Positions 48,330-60,980 of a stretch of DNA of 64,000 nt are shown piece after piece. The translations under genes and the position numbers were made by a program. Position 1 is the first letter of the stretch, and each line of letters begins with the position of its first letter. Below the pieces are notes generated by a model. That model saw only the letters and a program-made list of their open reading frames with translations. It was not told the DNA's origin and did no database searches. This DNA is from Sclerotinia nivalis. Taxonomy: Eukaryota > Ascomycota > Leotiomycetes > Helotiales > Sclerotiniaceae. The DNA lies in assembly GCA_029531795.1 (NCBI GenBank), contig JAPEIS010000018.1, positions 496,001-560,000 of the forward strand. The letters are read 5' to 3'.

Positions 48330-50334
48330 GATGATGATGAATTGAGTTGATAATGATAGAGATTGGAAAGTCGTTGATAGATAATAATTGACTAAAACAA
48401 GTATATAAAAAAGGACCTGCCTAAATTGAAATGAAATTGATTGTAAGATTTAAATGTTAAGGAGCGTAGGAAATTCCAAGTCCTCAGAACTAAACAAGAA
48501 AAAGAATGCAGATAGAGCTGAAAGAAATGCCGCAAATGCGATGAGGACAAATAGCATTTACTTGGCAACTTGACAGACCTTATATCTTGAATTATTAACG
48601 CCTTCATCATTTAATCAAATCTGGATCAAACGAATACCAGGTCTAACACCAGGTCGTATACTTTGCCTCTATCACCCTGAGTTTCCACACTCGTGAATTT
48701 TACTGCTCCGTAGATCACACAGGGAGAAAGGAAACAAGGTCAAGGATTTCAATTTCATCTGATGAATCCTGCTTGATGAAGTTAGCGCCATAGAAGAAGC
48801 TTGAAATATTATCCTTACCTGTCATAATACATCGTATGTGCGTCTGAAGTCTGGATGAGGTATTGGTCACTCTCCCAATTGGTTGTGGTATATATCAGAT
48901 CAATTCGGTTCCTGCATGGTAAATAGCTCCCTTACACCTAGAGCTCTACATTAGCAGTCTCGGATATTAATAAAGGATCCTTCAACGACCATTTTGACAA
49001 CCATCTGGGATCTAAATTTGACATATCCGAAGAGATGAGATGAAAGATGACAGGACATTCGCCGCAAGTCTAGAGCCACCTCCAAAAGCTGGCACGTCAA
49101 AAGCATGATATTCCTTTACCCGTCTCATCGAAGCTAGACGTCAAGCTTGCACAAGATATTGTGATTGGAGAAATTGACATGATGGCGTTGATATGGGACG
49201 AGTCTTGTCGCAGATATCAAGATCTGATTCCAAGCGACGTCTGGAGTCCCTGTCTGGGGTAATCACACGTGATTTTGTGCCACACGATGCCTTGCATTTT
49301 ATCTGACTTGTTGATGTAGCAGAACTTCAGATGCAACTGATATTGAAACTCGTTCGCGTCTACCTTGGAATATAATTTGGGCAGGGCAGATATTCGTAAT
49401 CTATCTGAAGTATAGAATGACGCCTCTAACATGATGGTGGTCGATCATCCCTCCTTTGCCCAATAATTTTGTTAGCGGAATGCATGGAATCGGGCTAATT
49501 TCAGTTTATCCTTATTTTAAGCTTTACAATGGTGTCTCTAGGCTGTCATCGGATGAAATGTCGTTATATACGATTCCTCGCTCGAGCTTAGTGTTGTTGG
49601 CGAAGGTTGAAAGACCGATGGTTCATATAACCTACTTCCTACCCAATAGTACCTATTAATAAGATGAAATCATATATCTCCATTATGAAAAAACAAATTA
49701 GCTAAATGGATGAAGTTACTCTACTTCCAGCACAAAAATGTTAAGACGAAAAAGGGTTTCATGCTTTGCTTGCACCCTGGTGATACATGTACACGCACTC
49801 TACTTCCTCACAAGAATCAAGAATGACGGAGAAATAGACATCAAAATGTATAAACCATTTGCTCCGGGCCTCTCACCTCTCAACTCTCAATCTTATTCAT
49901 AGAATTATCAAATAATTACAAGAGCATGGGATGACAGCTTACAAAGTGCTCATAAAATATTCCATCCCATCCCATCCAAATTTCAACCCACACTTCAGAT
50001 CAGCAATCGGGACGTCAACTAAGACGCCATAGACACATTTGGTATCTGGTAAAAGCTTGCTATCTTCTTAACTTCCCTCCTACTTCATCCCATCTCTCAA
50101 ACTTCTACTTCGTTATTGGTCATGAATGCATTATCATTATTTATACGTATACAGGAGTAGTCATAGTTCAGTGTCCTCATCATCGTATTCTAACTCCTCG
50201 TTCTTTTCTTCCGTGCCATGCAAGCACATGGAAATTAGTACTTCCAACCCATTTCTATTCTTTCATTCGTCTAAGGATCTCGCAGGGATCTTCAATATCT
50301 AAAAGTTCCAATCCATATTCACAACCAAATACCC
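48330..50334. other. Gene-free stretch of 2 kb
   Basis: This holds the promoter of the secreted protein (left end) and the 3' flank of the SNG1-like gene (right end). No frame longer than 72 codons and no repeat of note. Confidence 0.55.
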
Positions 50335-52431
50335 TTAGGCTTCAACCGCATCTTTCGCCTCAGAGTCCTCTTTAGCATTCCCCCTCTTATCCATCGTCTT
50401 TTGTTGTCCTTTCAATGTATTCCATCTCATGAAATAACAACAAAACGGAAATAATACACTGTTGATAGCAACCCAAGCGAATAACACGCCAAAATTCAAA
50501 CCTATTCTTGAGTGAAGATCGAAAAGAATTTGTCTACTGGCCTCGACGACTATTGTTTCATTAGCTCTGGGTAAATACGTGATAGAAGAAGACGTACTAT
50601 TATGCAACGGCCACGCATATCCCCAATAAAAGAATCTCGGCGCCAAATCAATCAAATAAAAACTCGTCGAAACATTCGTAATAACCCAAAAAACCAACCA
50701 AAGTGCCGTCCACGGCTGTCCAATAATCATAGTAACATTCTCACATGCAATTCCCAACGCTGCCATACCGACCCAATTCAGCATCCAGAATACCATAAAG
50801 GTACCCTTTCCATAAGCTGTGGCGTGATTCTCAACCATTGTTATACTCTTGTGTCCAGATGAAAAGGGGATTTGGAATGCGAGGGATATAAGAGAATAGA
50901 AGAGTGATAGGAAGAAATAGGCTGCTATAGTTGCTAACCAGCGCCAGATAATTAATTGGTAGAAATGCATGGGTCGGTGTCCTTCAGGTGTGATGTATTT
51001 TGTATGAACAGGAAGATAAAATGAGAATGAGAAGAAGGAGATAATGATTAGGTAAATGAGGCCAATGCTAACGGCCGGTGTAGCGACAGGTGGTGCAAAA
51101 GGCCTTAGATTAAATGTTGAAAAGCCAATAGCAGGTAAGATTGCTTGAGGAGTATTTCGTATATTCGTCAGTATTGAAGTATCTGTAGCGGCTTGTTCCA
51201 GAACTTGTGAAGTCCATTGTTGACCAAACATGCTGGTAACAGTTGACTGAAATTGAAGCAATTGTGGTGTGATGTAGTTGGCGTGGGTGGTTTCGTCTCG
51301 AGCTTGTACATAGATTATTTGTGCGATGCCGAGGGGATCAAAGGTAGTATTTCCGTTTTGTACTGCATCTTGAAGGAGCGCTGTTGCATTTGCGTTGATT
51401 ATTACTGCCTAGATAGTGTGTTAGTATGAAATAAGTATTTTCGTAAGCTCTATATCTGAAATAGAGTCAATATTGCTCGTGTTCAATAGTCCAGACTGCA
51501 ATTCAGTTGTGATCTCCAAGCTCTGAAATTTTGAAAAACTCTTTAACTACTCCAAACAAACTCATCCAGATGATTTGAAAGTTCAAGATCGTGTGAACAT
51601 TTTACTCCATATAAACGTCCAAATCCACTTCAATACTCAAAAGTCCCCCATTATCAAACCAAAATCCAAAAAATCTTCGCACCCACTCCCATCACATCAT
51701 CAAAGAAAGAAAACAGTACTCACAGCCCAAGCCTTAAAATCATAAATCCCCCTCCGAACTTCCATCGGATCAAACCCAAAATCACTAGCAGGCAAACTTC
51801 CCCATCCCAACGAACCACTAGGAGCAATCAAAGCCTCAGCGGCCTTCACAATTTCCGGTCCAACAATAGGAGTTGTGTCTGTGTAGGGTGCAACTTGTGC
51901 GTCGAAATCTACTACCCAGACTACTAATGAGGAGAGGTTTTGCTCGACGTGGAAGAGGGCACCCCAGTAGATGGAGAGGATTGAGAGGATGGTAGCGGAG
52001 AGGATGATGGCTGGATGGTGTTAGTGAGAGAGGATAAAGGGTGAAAGACAGAGAATGAGAGGACAGAGAGCGGGGAGATAGAAGACGTGGAAACAGAGAG
52101 CAAGGAGACAAAGGAAAAAAAAACCCCTGTCTAGTACATCCAATAATCCAAACAGCAATCCAATATCATCTTTCCACCTCAAAACCTTCCCAACACCAAA
52201 TCCCTCTGATCACCAAACCCCAATCCAAACAAATCCAACATCCTACCACAATTCCTACCGCTAACCCCACTATATAAAACCAAAAACCGAAAATAACTTA
52301 CTAGTAACAATCCACTTCCTAACCACAAACCTCCTCACACCATTTAATTCCCGATGCCAAAAACCCACTGGTCGAGTATCCTGCTCTTGCTCCTGCTCTT
52401 GCTCCTCCTTTCCCTCTCGATTATTCGACAT
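50335..52431 (-). CDS. SNG1-type (DUF3533) multi-pass membrane protein
   Basis: Three exons (52431-52302, 52010-51724, 51408-50335) give 496 aa. The cytosolic N-terminus has an acidic EQ repeat, then a first membrane span (ILSATILSILSIYWGALF) and an extracytoplasmic domain containing VVDFDAQVAPYTDTTPIVGP and many N-glycosylation sequons. A cluster of about five more spans follows (VSIGLIYLIIISFFSFSFYL, and GKGTFMVFWMLNWVGMAALG with the typical polar FW..NW motif). This topology is that of the yeast SNG1 family, linked to nitrosoguanidine resistance and membrane lipid asymmetry. The 315-bp second intron (51409-51723) is far longer than the window norm and contains sequence related to the foldback elements of the kinase introns. 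The C-terminus is charged (MDKRGNAKEDSEAKDAVEA). Confidence 0.88.
51470..51600. mobile_element. Possible third, degraded copy of the intronic foldback element
   Basis: Within the long intron of the SNG1-like gene, the plus strand reads GTGTTCAATAGTCCAGACTG, close to the terminal sequences of the kinase-intron elements (GTGTTCAACAGTTCGG; GTCCGATAGTCCAG). TGTGATCTCC and CTCTGAAATTTTGA, then GATTTGAAAGTTCAAGATC, echo interior words of the kinase intron 2 copy in the same order. The right terminus was not found. Confidence 0.35.
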
Positions 52432-53834
52432 CTTATATTCAGGTTGTTCAAAGGGTGGCCAACACTAGGAATAGGTAGTTTTGTCCGCACTGCTATGCTA
52501 GTATGTGTGGCTTTTGAGTTTGGGTTGTGATTTAGAGGTGTTGCTATTTTGGAATAGTTCGATAATCCACTTAGACTCAGGTAGGTATAAGGAATAGGAT
52601 TAAGAAGTAGAGTATTCGAGAGATTGCAAGCAGACTGAACACTGAAAACGTCTCAATATATATATATATATAAGATACAATAAACCATCAAAACAAAACA
52701 AATCAAATAATTGATAGAAAGAAAAGAAAAGAAAAGAAAAGGATGAATGGATAAACACACTCACTCATCACATCCCATCACACACAATCTAGAATCTAAA
52801 ATGTAGAATGTAGAATCTGAATCTAGAAGAGATCTAGTCTTTAATATCCACCATCTAGTTAGTACCTTGACATGATCCTATGATCGACCATTCTTGGCAA
52901 TAACTACCATACATACCATGCCATATCATAACATCATCACATCACAACACAAACCATCTATAAAACCACGCAAAGATAAAATAAAAGATCCAATAGACAG
53001 CACACCTACCTACCTGGCAGCTATAAAATCTACACTACCTACCTACCTACCTACCTACCTACCTACCTACATATCGACAGTACAAATTTCGATATCGATA
53101 TCCTGGTAAAATCTTATACAGATCCATGATGTCACTATCAATGATATAATGTGCTGTAAGTCAATGGACGTGCGAGATTCTTGATCTCTGCTCTTTGTTA
53201 CTGAACCGTCATTTTAGTAGCTGGCGGCATTGACGATCTCAGATGTATAAGGTTAGCCAACCCAACCAGTCATGAGGAAATGCCCCGGATTTGTCACTTA
53301 GAAAAATCTGCATCTTAATGTTCAAACCGGAGTTGACAATCGACTCTTAGAATAGGTAAATACCAAATATAGCACCAAGAATCAATTCACATTTGTTTGC
53401 AGGGCATTGCCATCATGGCCTCATTGAATTTGGTTTTGCATTTGCCGTCATAGTATTTTCTATCCGCTTGAGCTCCACATCTTGTAAAAAGTTCAAGATA
53501 TTGTACTATCCCATGCTCTCCTAAACAATGTAATGCTGACCACCGTGGTCATTTTGCTTCCTAAATCATAATAATAATAATAATACTTATTTTTTATATA
53601 TAATCCGCCATCCAGTGAAAACGCTCCCATTCATAAATATCAGTCCTGTAGAGACTGCTTAATGCTGTACTTTCGTAATCGCCATGTAACAAAAATGCGG
53701 AAAGCAAAATTTAATATGCCACTATAATCAATACCAACAAGCCCTTTCATGTGTTTCGACCATCAGATATCGTAGTAGAGAAGAAAGAAAATTCAATATG
53801 GTTTAAAATATGAAAAGAAATTAGTCTCCATCAT
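52432..53834. other. Intergenic region with several microsatellites
   Basis: No gene supported. It contains (TA)n at about 52657-52672, (GAAAA)n at about 52722-52741, repeated TAGAAT-type words around 52790-52825, (CTAC)n at about 53034-53070, and (AATA)n near 53568-53585. The left part is the upstream region of the SNG1-like gene; the right part is the 3' flank of PAT1. Confidence 0.6.
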
Positions 53835-56410
53835 TCATGCAAGTAACTCAACATCAAGTCCGATAGAACGCATGAAGAGGTTTACATTTGCAAGTCGTTG
53901 GCTGGACATGGCTGGAGGCAATGTTTTCGCAAGTCCAACAGTTTCCATCACACGATCCTTGACAGCCATAACTAGTCGTTGTTGTTGCTCAGGGCTAGCA
54001 CCGATACCGATGGCTGCAAGGAATTGCCAAACGTACACGTCTTCGCCAGTGTTGACCGTACCAGGGAAGATTTCTGGAAGTGTAGGCTCAAGAGCATCGA
54101 AAAATGCATTGTGAGTGGACAACCTAAAGAATGTGTTAGAATCATTTTAACGCAGGGTAGAATGTACTCACCAGTCATTCCATCCACGTTCATCAACATC
54201 TCCAGCTTGTTTGGTAATCTCAGCCCGACTGAGAATCATGGTCAGTAGACTAAGACCGATTCTGGTACGAGCAATCAAATCGATGTTAAGATTAAGAATA
54301 AGTCCCAAAACTCCAGTAGTAATTTGGAAGTCAGCATCGTGAAGAAATCCAAACAGGCTTGACATGACTGTCACCTGGAAGAGATCGATGTTTTCTCGAG
54401 TCTCAGCACTGAGCTGGATTCCGTCAGGGCTAGGTACAGCCAACCGAACGACATCAAGTTTATCCAGGTGAAGAATGATCATGGTCAAAATGGTAGCACG
54501 TTGTTCATCAGAGATGTGCCTGAAAACTCGGGGAATTGCCTTTTTGCCCTTGTTAAACGAAAGGAATGCGATGAAAGGGTGAACAGTAGTTGCGCCGATC
54601 GGTTCATGGATCCTCAAATTTCGCCATAATTGCTTGTTGAGAAATTGTTGTCGTTCGTCCCAATCCTGGTTCATACCAGCAATTTGTGGGTTAATCTCAT
54701 CATGACCCAGTGGTCTGGGCTTTGAGCGTTCGTGGTCTTCCAACTCCATTAATGTATTATAAACATTCTCGATGTCAGTCAGAGTCGTCTTTCTATTGCT
54801 ACCGCTGACATTTGCGAGGTTAGCCTTGCGAGGGTTGGGAGACTGTCCAGGTCTTGTTTCACTGCTATCGGTTCGCTTTATGTTCAACAAGGGCTTAGGA
54901 GTCTTTGCGTTGCTAAATGAGATCTTCCCCAAACTTCCTTCAATTACCAACTGCTTGTTCTTTGGTTTATTCTTTGCTGCCTCAACAGCCCGTTGTACTT
55001 GTTGCTCCATACGTTGTACATGATTATCACCACCACGAGCTTGTCTTCGCATACCACCATGACGATTACCGGTTTGAAACAAATATGTCTGCGCGAAGTT
55101 GCTCAAAGGTTGATGGGGATTTTGACGAGGTCCACCTCGAATTTGACTGTGTACTTGGTAATAGAAATCCTCGGAAAGAGAAGAATCTACGCCATGTTCA
55201 TTGGGGTTTCCAGTAGCGGTGACTAATTGCTGTAATTGAATACGGGTAATGAAGTTCTTGTCTTGGGGTGTCATCAAGCCATTGTCTTTCGATAACAAAA
55301 AGATCTTGTGATTCCGCTTTGCTCTCTTGGCATCTTCTAACAAGAATGCGGCTCTCTCTTCTTCAGATAAGTTTACCAATTGTTGTGGGTGAGTGATAAC
55401 ATGTCGGTTTCCGGAAGCATGTGGGTGATGGTGACCACGTTGTGCACCTTGGGGTTGACCTGAGAATCGGTTCATGTTTTGCATATGTGCAGGTTGAGAT
55501 GGGATAGACGGAACATTGGCTTGGCTCGTCGGAACTTGGGGACGTTGTAAGATATGAATTGGTTGCTCGACAGGAAGCTGGCGTTGTTCCAATTGAGGTG
55601 GAGCGCTGATTTGAACTGGGAATTGCTGTTGTTGTTGCTGTTGGGGAGCTTGTGGGTGAAAATTTTGGTATTGTTGAGGCGGAGGCTGTTGATACTGTGG
55701 TTGAGATGGTGGCATTGGTTGCTGCTGAACAGGTGCTTGAGGCTGCGAGGGTTTTTTGGCTTGAGCTCTCATTGCTGCTTCCACTTCTTCTAAACTCATC
55801 ATCTTTCGGCTCGGTGCTGATGTACCAGCAACGGGTGGAGTGGCAGTCTTAGGAGGAGCTTGTTTTGGTGTGACACCCCAAAGGTTCGCATCAACCTGCA
55901 TATCGGGAACATATTCTGGCTCTTGGTAACGCTCATAGCCACTTCTGGCAGGTCTTGATGTATGTTGTTGTGAGAAGGTAGACGTGGTTGGGGTTGTCCT
56001 AGATACTACTGGTTGTTGTCGGGTGTATCGCATTTGTTCCTCACTGATAGCACTGGAAACTTTTGCAGTTTGTCCAAAAAAGTCAAAGTCCTTTCCAACT
56101 GGCTTGCTTGCAATAGAGTCACCTGCGCCGGCACCAAAGGTATCATCGTTGAAATCATCACCGGTCTCTTCGAGTTGATCTCCTAAACCATCATATGTAT
56201 CCTCGAAATCGAATCTGCGGGCCAAAAGTATTAGCCGTTTTTCTTTAATCGACGAGAGGAGAAGAATGCGAAATCATCTTACGCTTCATTATCATTTCCT
56301 GAGCCAGAAAGACTTGCAAATGGATCTGCATGTTGACCAAAACCTGGAGCAGCAGTATTATGACCCCTCTCCTGGGGCCGTTGGCTGGGATCAAATCCAA
56401 AGAAAGACAT
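53835..56410 (-). CDS. PAT1: PAT1 mRNA decapping/decay activator
   Basis: Three exons (56410-56283, 56214-54172, 54123-53835) give 819 aa, the normal size for fungal Pat1. Pat1 bridges deadenylated mRNA, the Lsm1-7 ring, the DEAD-box helicase Dhh1 and the Dcp1/2 decapping complex in P-bodies. The N-terminus has the conserved FDFEDTYDGLGDQLEETGDDFND motif, the Dhh1-binding acidic segment, which spans the first intron. Then comes a long disordered Pro/Gln-rich region (poly-Gln near residue 190), and the sequence NHKIFLLSKDNGLMTPQDKNFITRIQLQQL, then the basic middle domain (QLVIEGSLGKISFSNAKTPKPLL). The alpha-helical C-terminal domain (LWRNLRIHEPIGATTVHPFIAFLSFNKGKKAIPRVFRH) binds Lsm1-7 and Dcp2. 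A neighbouring in-frame Met inside the first intron is not the start. Confidence 0.95.
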
Positions 56411-58361
56411 GATGGCTGAAGAAATTGAAAAGTCAAATTAACTTGGTGTCCATTAAGATGCAGAAATCAAGGAAAATTTCGACGTGTGAAGTATGTGGTT
56501 GCAATTCCAAAGATGAAATTTGAAGCTTGGAGAAAAGGTTAGATCAGTGAAGATAGTACAAGTGCTCCGAATTGTTGATGGAACAAAATTGTTGATGAGT
56601 AATAGGTAGGAAGAAGTTGAATAACAACAAGTACCAGAAGAAGGTGTTTTTTGAGATTTTTTTGAGATTTTTGATGTGTTGGTGGGATGGTGTGTTGGTG
56701 TGTTGGTGGGATGGTGGAGGGTTGAGGGTTGAGGGTGGTTGGTGGGTAAGGAAGGACACAGACGCGACCCCTGACCTGCGATCTAGGCGTGAATGATTGA
56801 TTCTACCTACCTAGTACTGATTTTTTACACAACAGGTGGAGAGTTTCTTATCTAAGGAGTAAAGGAGTACTAACTAGGTAAACAACTCGAAATGTTGAAG
56901 AAGCTTTCAATAATGAATAGAAGATAGTAAGGAGAGCATATATTCAGTAGAGTGAATTAATTGGGTTTGATATGGTGGGGTAGTACTAAAGTTGATGCCT
57001 TGCTTCTAGCCTTACGATCCTGCTTACCTAACGCCTGGAAATACCTAGTAGGATCTATCAAGAGAAAGTCAGGGTTTGGGGGCTTACCCTCATAAGAATG
57101 ATATAATCAATCACTCAATCACTCAGTCACTCAAATGAATCTGTATACTAAGTAGGTAGTTAATCACAATGATCAAAAAATGACGCTCCGCTGGCCCTCC
57201 GGGTGCCACTGCCGTGGTGGCAGAATAAATAACCTTGAAGATACTAGGTAGGTATACATTCGAACCTCCTAAAACACGTCTATTTGATGATATATGACCT
57301 GTATTTGAACTACCGACTACAGCTGTTGGTTATAGATAACATTTGAACGGGAATAATGTATTATTTAGTTGACTAGATAATGAATTTCAAAGTAGTTATA
57401 CCTCTTGAGTCTTGACACTATTCTATTCTTATTAATATACTCCTAATATCCACATGTGAGCTTGTAGCGCAGAAAGACCAGTCGGACTTCTATATATACC
57501 ATTTGAGGGGTATCAACAAACAACCATTTATGTTTTCCCATATCACTCGCCCAAGTAAGGACGAACGAACTTCTTCCATCAAGTTTTACAGTTTTACAGT
57601 TGTACCAATATCATATTCTATTATTGATTAGACGTTGAAATCTATAGTGTTTGATAGATAACGGTACTCATGTTTCCTCTACTCTGTTATTATCACCCAT
57701 CTGTACCTGGTATCATGATAGATGCACAGATGCAATTTAACCTTAATATTATTAACTTGTGCCACCTTTTCTCATGGGTTTGGTCGTCTCAGTCGTATCA
57801 GTCGTCTCGTATTACTCTGTAAGGACTTTATCTGGGGGAAACGCCTGCGGAACCTTTTATTATTATTATTGTCGAAGGAAAGGGAAATCCTCCCTTGCGT
57901 AAGATCCCAAAATTATACAAGGATCCTTTTGGCTAGATCCAAATCTCATTCAATTAGATACTTTTTTTGGTCTTTTACCTATCTACACCCAGTACAGGAG
58001 AAAGATTTGACCTCCTTTATTCATATTTTAAACGTAAATCAACTTCCTCTTCCTCTTCCTCTTTCTCTCCATCTTCAAATTCTTCTTCTGTGTGTGTTTA
58101 ATAATATCGCACATTTTTTTTCCAATCGCTCTTTTTTTCTTCATCCTCTTCTTCAGACTCTCTTCATATTGTTGGAGGGGCTTATTGAAGGCAATTTGCA
58201 TTCGCGGCACTTACTCGTTCCATGCCAGAAGAGAAGCCGTTCTGGGGTTGCTAATTGCTAAGAGTCCGTTCGTGTCCAATTGGTTAGTGAAATAACTGTT
58301 GGATTTATGAAAGAACCACCATCAAGAGGTTCAGATTTCGACACAATAAAGTTATATCATC
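56411..58361. other. Divergent intergenic region between PAT1 and the mannosyltransferase
   Basis: This 1.95-kb stretch carries both promoters. A GC-rich island with a hairpin sits at 57183-57223 within AT-rich DNA (listed separately). A pyrimidine-rich stretch runs at about 58040-58160, ahead of the mannosyltransferase start. The 179-codon frame at 57722 overlaps this low-complexity tract and has no recognisable protein features, so I do not call it a gene. Confidence 0.5.
57183..57223. other. GC-rich hairpin island
   Basis: A 41-bp GC-rich segment stands out against AT-rich surroundings. TGCCAC (57204-57209) pairs with GTGGCA (57217-57222) around a 7-nt loop, preceded by GCTGGCCCTCCGGGTGCC, which contains its own CCCTCCGGG partial palindrome. 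Its origin is unknown; it could be a fragment of a structured RNA or of a dispersed repeat. Confidence 0.35.
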
Positions 58362-59769
58362 ATGGCTACAGGAACAGCTAGATATTTGAGATATATTCTC
58401 TTTGCATTCTTTGTAAGTATTTTTACCATTAATTTCAATAACAGCAATTACTTAGATCCACCTATTGACATTTCTCTTTATAGGGTCTCGCCATCGTATA
58501 CTTTATATCATCTTCATCAGACGAAAGGTTACAAACTGCGCAGCAAGTCTTCACAGACAAGACTGGCATCCCTATCAAAGCAGGCACTTCAACATCGGGT
58601 CACTCTGCTGATGATGCGAAGACTTCCGATGCTAAAACTTCTCCAAATACTCATGATCTTCCACCTGCGACCGTCCCTGGAGAACGCATGAATGCGACAT
58701 TTGTTACCTTGGCACGAAACGCGGATATTTGGGAAATTGCACGATCCATTCGTCAAGTAGAGGATAGATTCAACAAAAAGTTCCATTACGACTGGGTTTT
58801 CCTAAATGACAAGCCATTCGATTCCACATTTAAGAAGGTTACCACATCCCTTGTTTCCGGAAAGACTCACTATGGAGAGATTCCAGAGAAACATTGGTCA
58901 TTCCCCGATCACATTGATACCGAAAAGGCTCGCAAGGTCCGTGAGGATATGGCACAAAAAAAGATCATCTATGGTGATTCGGTCAGCTACCGCCACATGT
59001 GTCGCTTCGAATCTGGTTTCTTCTTCCAACAAGAATTGATGTTGAACTACGAATGGTACTGGAGAGTCGAGCCATCCATTGAGCTTTTCTGCGATATTAA
59101 TTACGATGCATTCAAGTTTATGGCCGACAATAAGAAAAAGTACAGTTTCGTATTGAGTCTTTACGAATATGTTGAAACTATCCCAACTTTGTGGGACAGT
59201 GTCAAGAAGTTCATCAAGGCCCACCCAGAGCACATCGCCGAAGGCAACTCAATGGGTTTCCTTAGTGATGATGGTGGTGAAACTTATAACCACTGTCACA
59301 TGGTAGGTTTTCGGCATACATAATGAATCGCGTGGATTTTATACTAACACAATGTTACAGTGGTCCAACTTCGAGATTGGCAACCTCAATTGGCTCCGAT
59401 CAAAGGCATACATGGACTACTTTGAACAACTCGACCAAGATGGAGGATTCTTCTACGAACGTTGGGGTGATGCACCGGTTCACTCCATTGCTGCAGGCCT
59501 TCTCCTGAAGAAGGAAGAAATTCATTTCTTCAACGATATTGCCTATTACCATGTTCCTTTCACCCATTGCCCAACAGGAGAGCAAACGAGGCTTGATTTG
59601 AAGTGTCACTGCAATCCAAAGGATAACTTTGATTGGAAAGGATACTCATGTAAGTTTTTTCCCTCCTTCCTATAAATTGTAATTGTACTAATATACAACA
59701 GGTACATCACGATTCTTTGATATCAATAAGATGGAAAAGCCAGAGGGCTATGAAAGCCAACAAGACTAA
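58362..59769 (+). CDS. GT15 alpha-1,2-mannosyltransferase (KRE2/KTR family)
   Basis: Four exons (58362-58412, 58484-59302, 59361-59649, 59702-59769) give 408 aa. The product is a type II Golgi membrane protein: a short cytosolic head ([10 protein letters not shown]), one membrane anchor spanning the first intron ([18 protein letters not shown]), then a Ser/Thr-rich stem to about residue 85. The catalytic domain begins at [20 protein letters not shown]. Family hallmarks are [12 protein letters not shown], then [14 protein letters not shown], then [20 protein letters not shown], and [17 protein letters not shown] (containing the conserved Glu near the active site), then [16 protein letters not shown]. 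The enzyme transfers mannose from GDP-mannose to N- and O-linked glycans of secreted and wall proteins. It is shorter than the fused or extended KTR forms but complete. Confidence 0.95.
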
Positions 59770-60293
59770 AAACGTAGTCTAAACATATTTTCGTGTTCAT
59801 GTTGGAATGCATTTTCTAGGGAGCAGCATTGACGGATTGGGGATTGAGGATTTGAGGATATTCACTATCTGGCACGATAGGGATAGGGTGACAAGGGCGT
59901 TTGCATGGGGTAAAAATCCAATTGACACGCTGTATATGTTAAAATGGTCCGGCTTGGGATCTGGCTCGGGAAGTAATGCCTCTTGTTTTTTCATCGGGAG
60001 GTAGAGAATTTTTGAGATAGATTTATACAATAAAGCAATATCTGCATATTGGGGAAAAGATTAGATCCTTTTTGCAATATATTTGAACGTTGTAACGCAG
60101 AAAGAAGTGAGGTTCTCAGCCTAAAGTCAACCCCCATCACCAATTAATCATGAAAGGTGTTTGAACCACATCACGTGAAAACATCAGCCACACGTACTCC
60201 AAGTCTTGGCAATATCGAAAGCTTTCTCTCCCCTCACCATCTCGGCGTCGACAAACGCAATTGATTCAACGATCACCGCGTTCACTTGTCGCA
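59770..60293. other. Intergenic region between the mannosyltransferase and MRPS12
   Basis: 524 bp, tandem orientation. No supportable gene. A CACGTG motif lies at 60172-60177, ahead of the ribosomal protein start; whether it acts as an E-box here is unknown. Confidence 0.45.
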
Positions 60294-60980
60294 ATGGCCA
60301 CCTCAATATTACAACGGTTCTTAATGCCTTCAATACGGCCAACGCCCTCAGTCTCTGCCTCTCGTCCCACCACGCAGTCCATCACAGACCAACTCAAATC
60401 AATCACAATTTCCTCATCGCGGACGTTCTCCTGCTCGCCATCTCATGCCGCAACATACAATCAAGTCCGTCGCGGCTGCCGTACTGCACAAGCTATGCGT
60501 AAAGCCGTCTCTCCTGCTCTATCGACAGTTCAGGCCCCAGCGCTCAAGGGTGTAGCGTTGAAAGTCGGAATAACTAAACCAAAGAAACCTAACTCGGCAG
60601 AGCGAAAAACCGCCAGAGTTAGATTGAGTACGGGGAGAGTGGTTACGTGCTATATCCCGGGTGAGGGACATAATGTGCAACAGCATAGTGTGGTATTGGT
60701 CAGAGGAGGAAGGAGTCAAGATTGTCCCGGTGTGAGATATCATTTGGTTAGGGGGGCGGGAGATTTGGTGAGTGGATTTGTGTTTGTTTGTGAAGTTATG
60801 AGGGGATGAGTTGGCTTATTGCATTTGGAAAGTGAACTGGGATGGGAAGCATGACGGATTGGATTATGATGTTTATGAGGATTTATGCTAATACATTTGC
60901 AATCACAGGGAGGAGTAGGAAACAGGGCAACATCACGATCGAAATACGGAACCAAAAAACCAAAGAAAGCGGCTGCATAA
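60294..60980 (+). CDS. MRPS12: Mitochondrial small-subunit ribosomal protein uS12m
   Basis: Two exons (60294-60767, 60909-60980) give 181 aa. The N-terminal 55 or so residues are Ser/Arg-rich without acidic residues ([20 protein letters not shown]), a mitochondrial targeting sequence. The remainder is canonical uS12: [13 protein letters not shown], the decoding-site loop [18 protein letters not shown], then [20 protein letters not shown], then [22 protein letters not shown], and in exon 2 [20 protein letters not shown]. uS12 lines the decoding centre of the small ribosomal subunit. The PNSA loop is the site of classical streptomycin-related variation in bacteria. The ATG at 60294 is the first in frame; the frame upstream is open but lacks an ATG. 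Confidence 0.96.

Noticed and set aside
53034..53070. CTAC tandem array considered as a CRISPR-like or regulatory repeat
   Set aside because: It is a simple tetranucleotide microsatellite without spacers.
57722..58261. 179-codon plus-strand frame
   Set aside because: It runs through a pyrimidine-rich tract that lacks stops by composition, has no domain, and lies in the presumed mannosyltransferase promoter.
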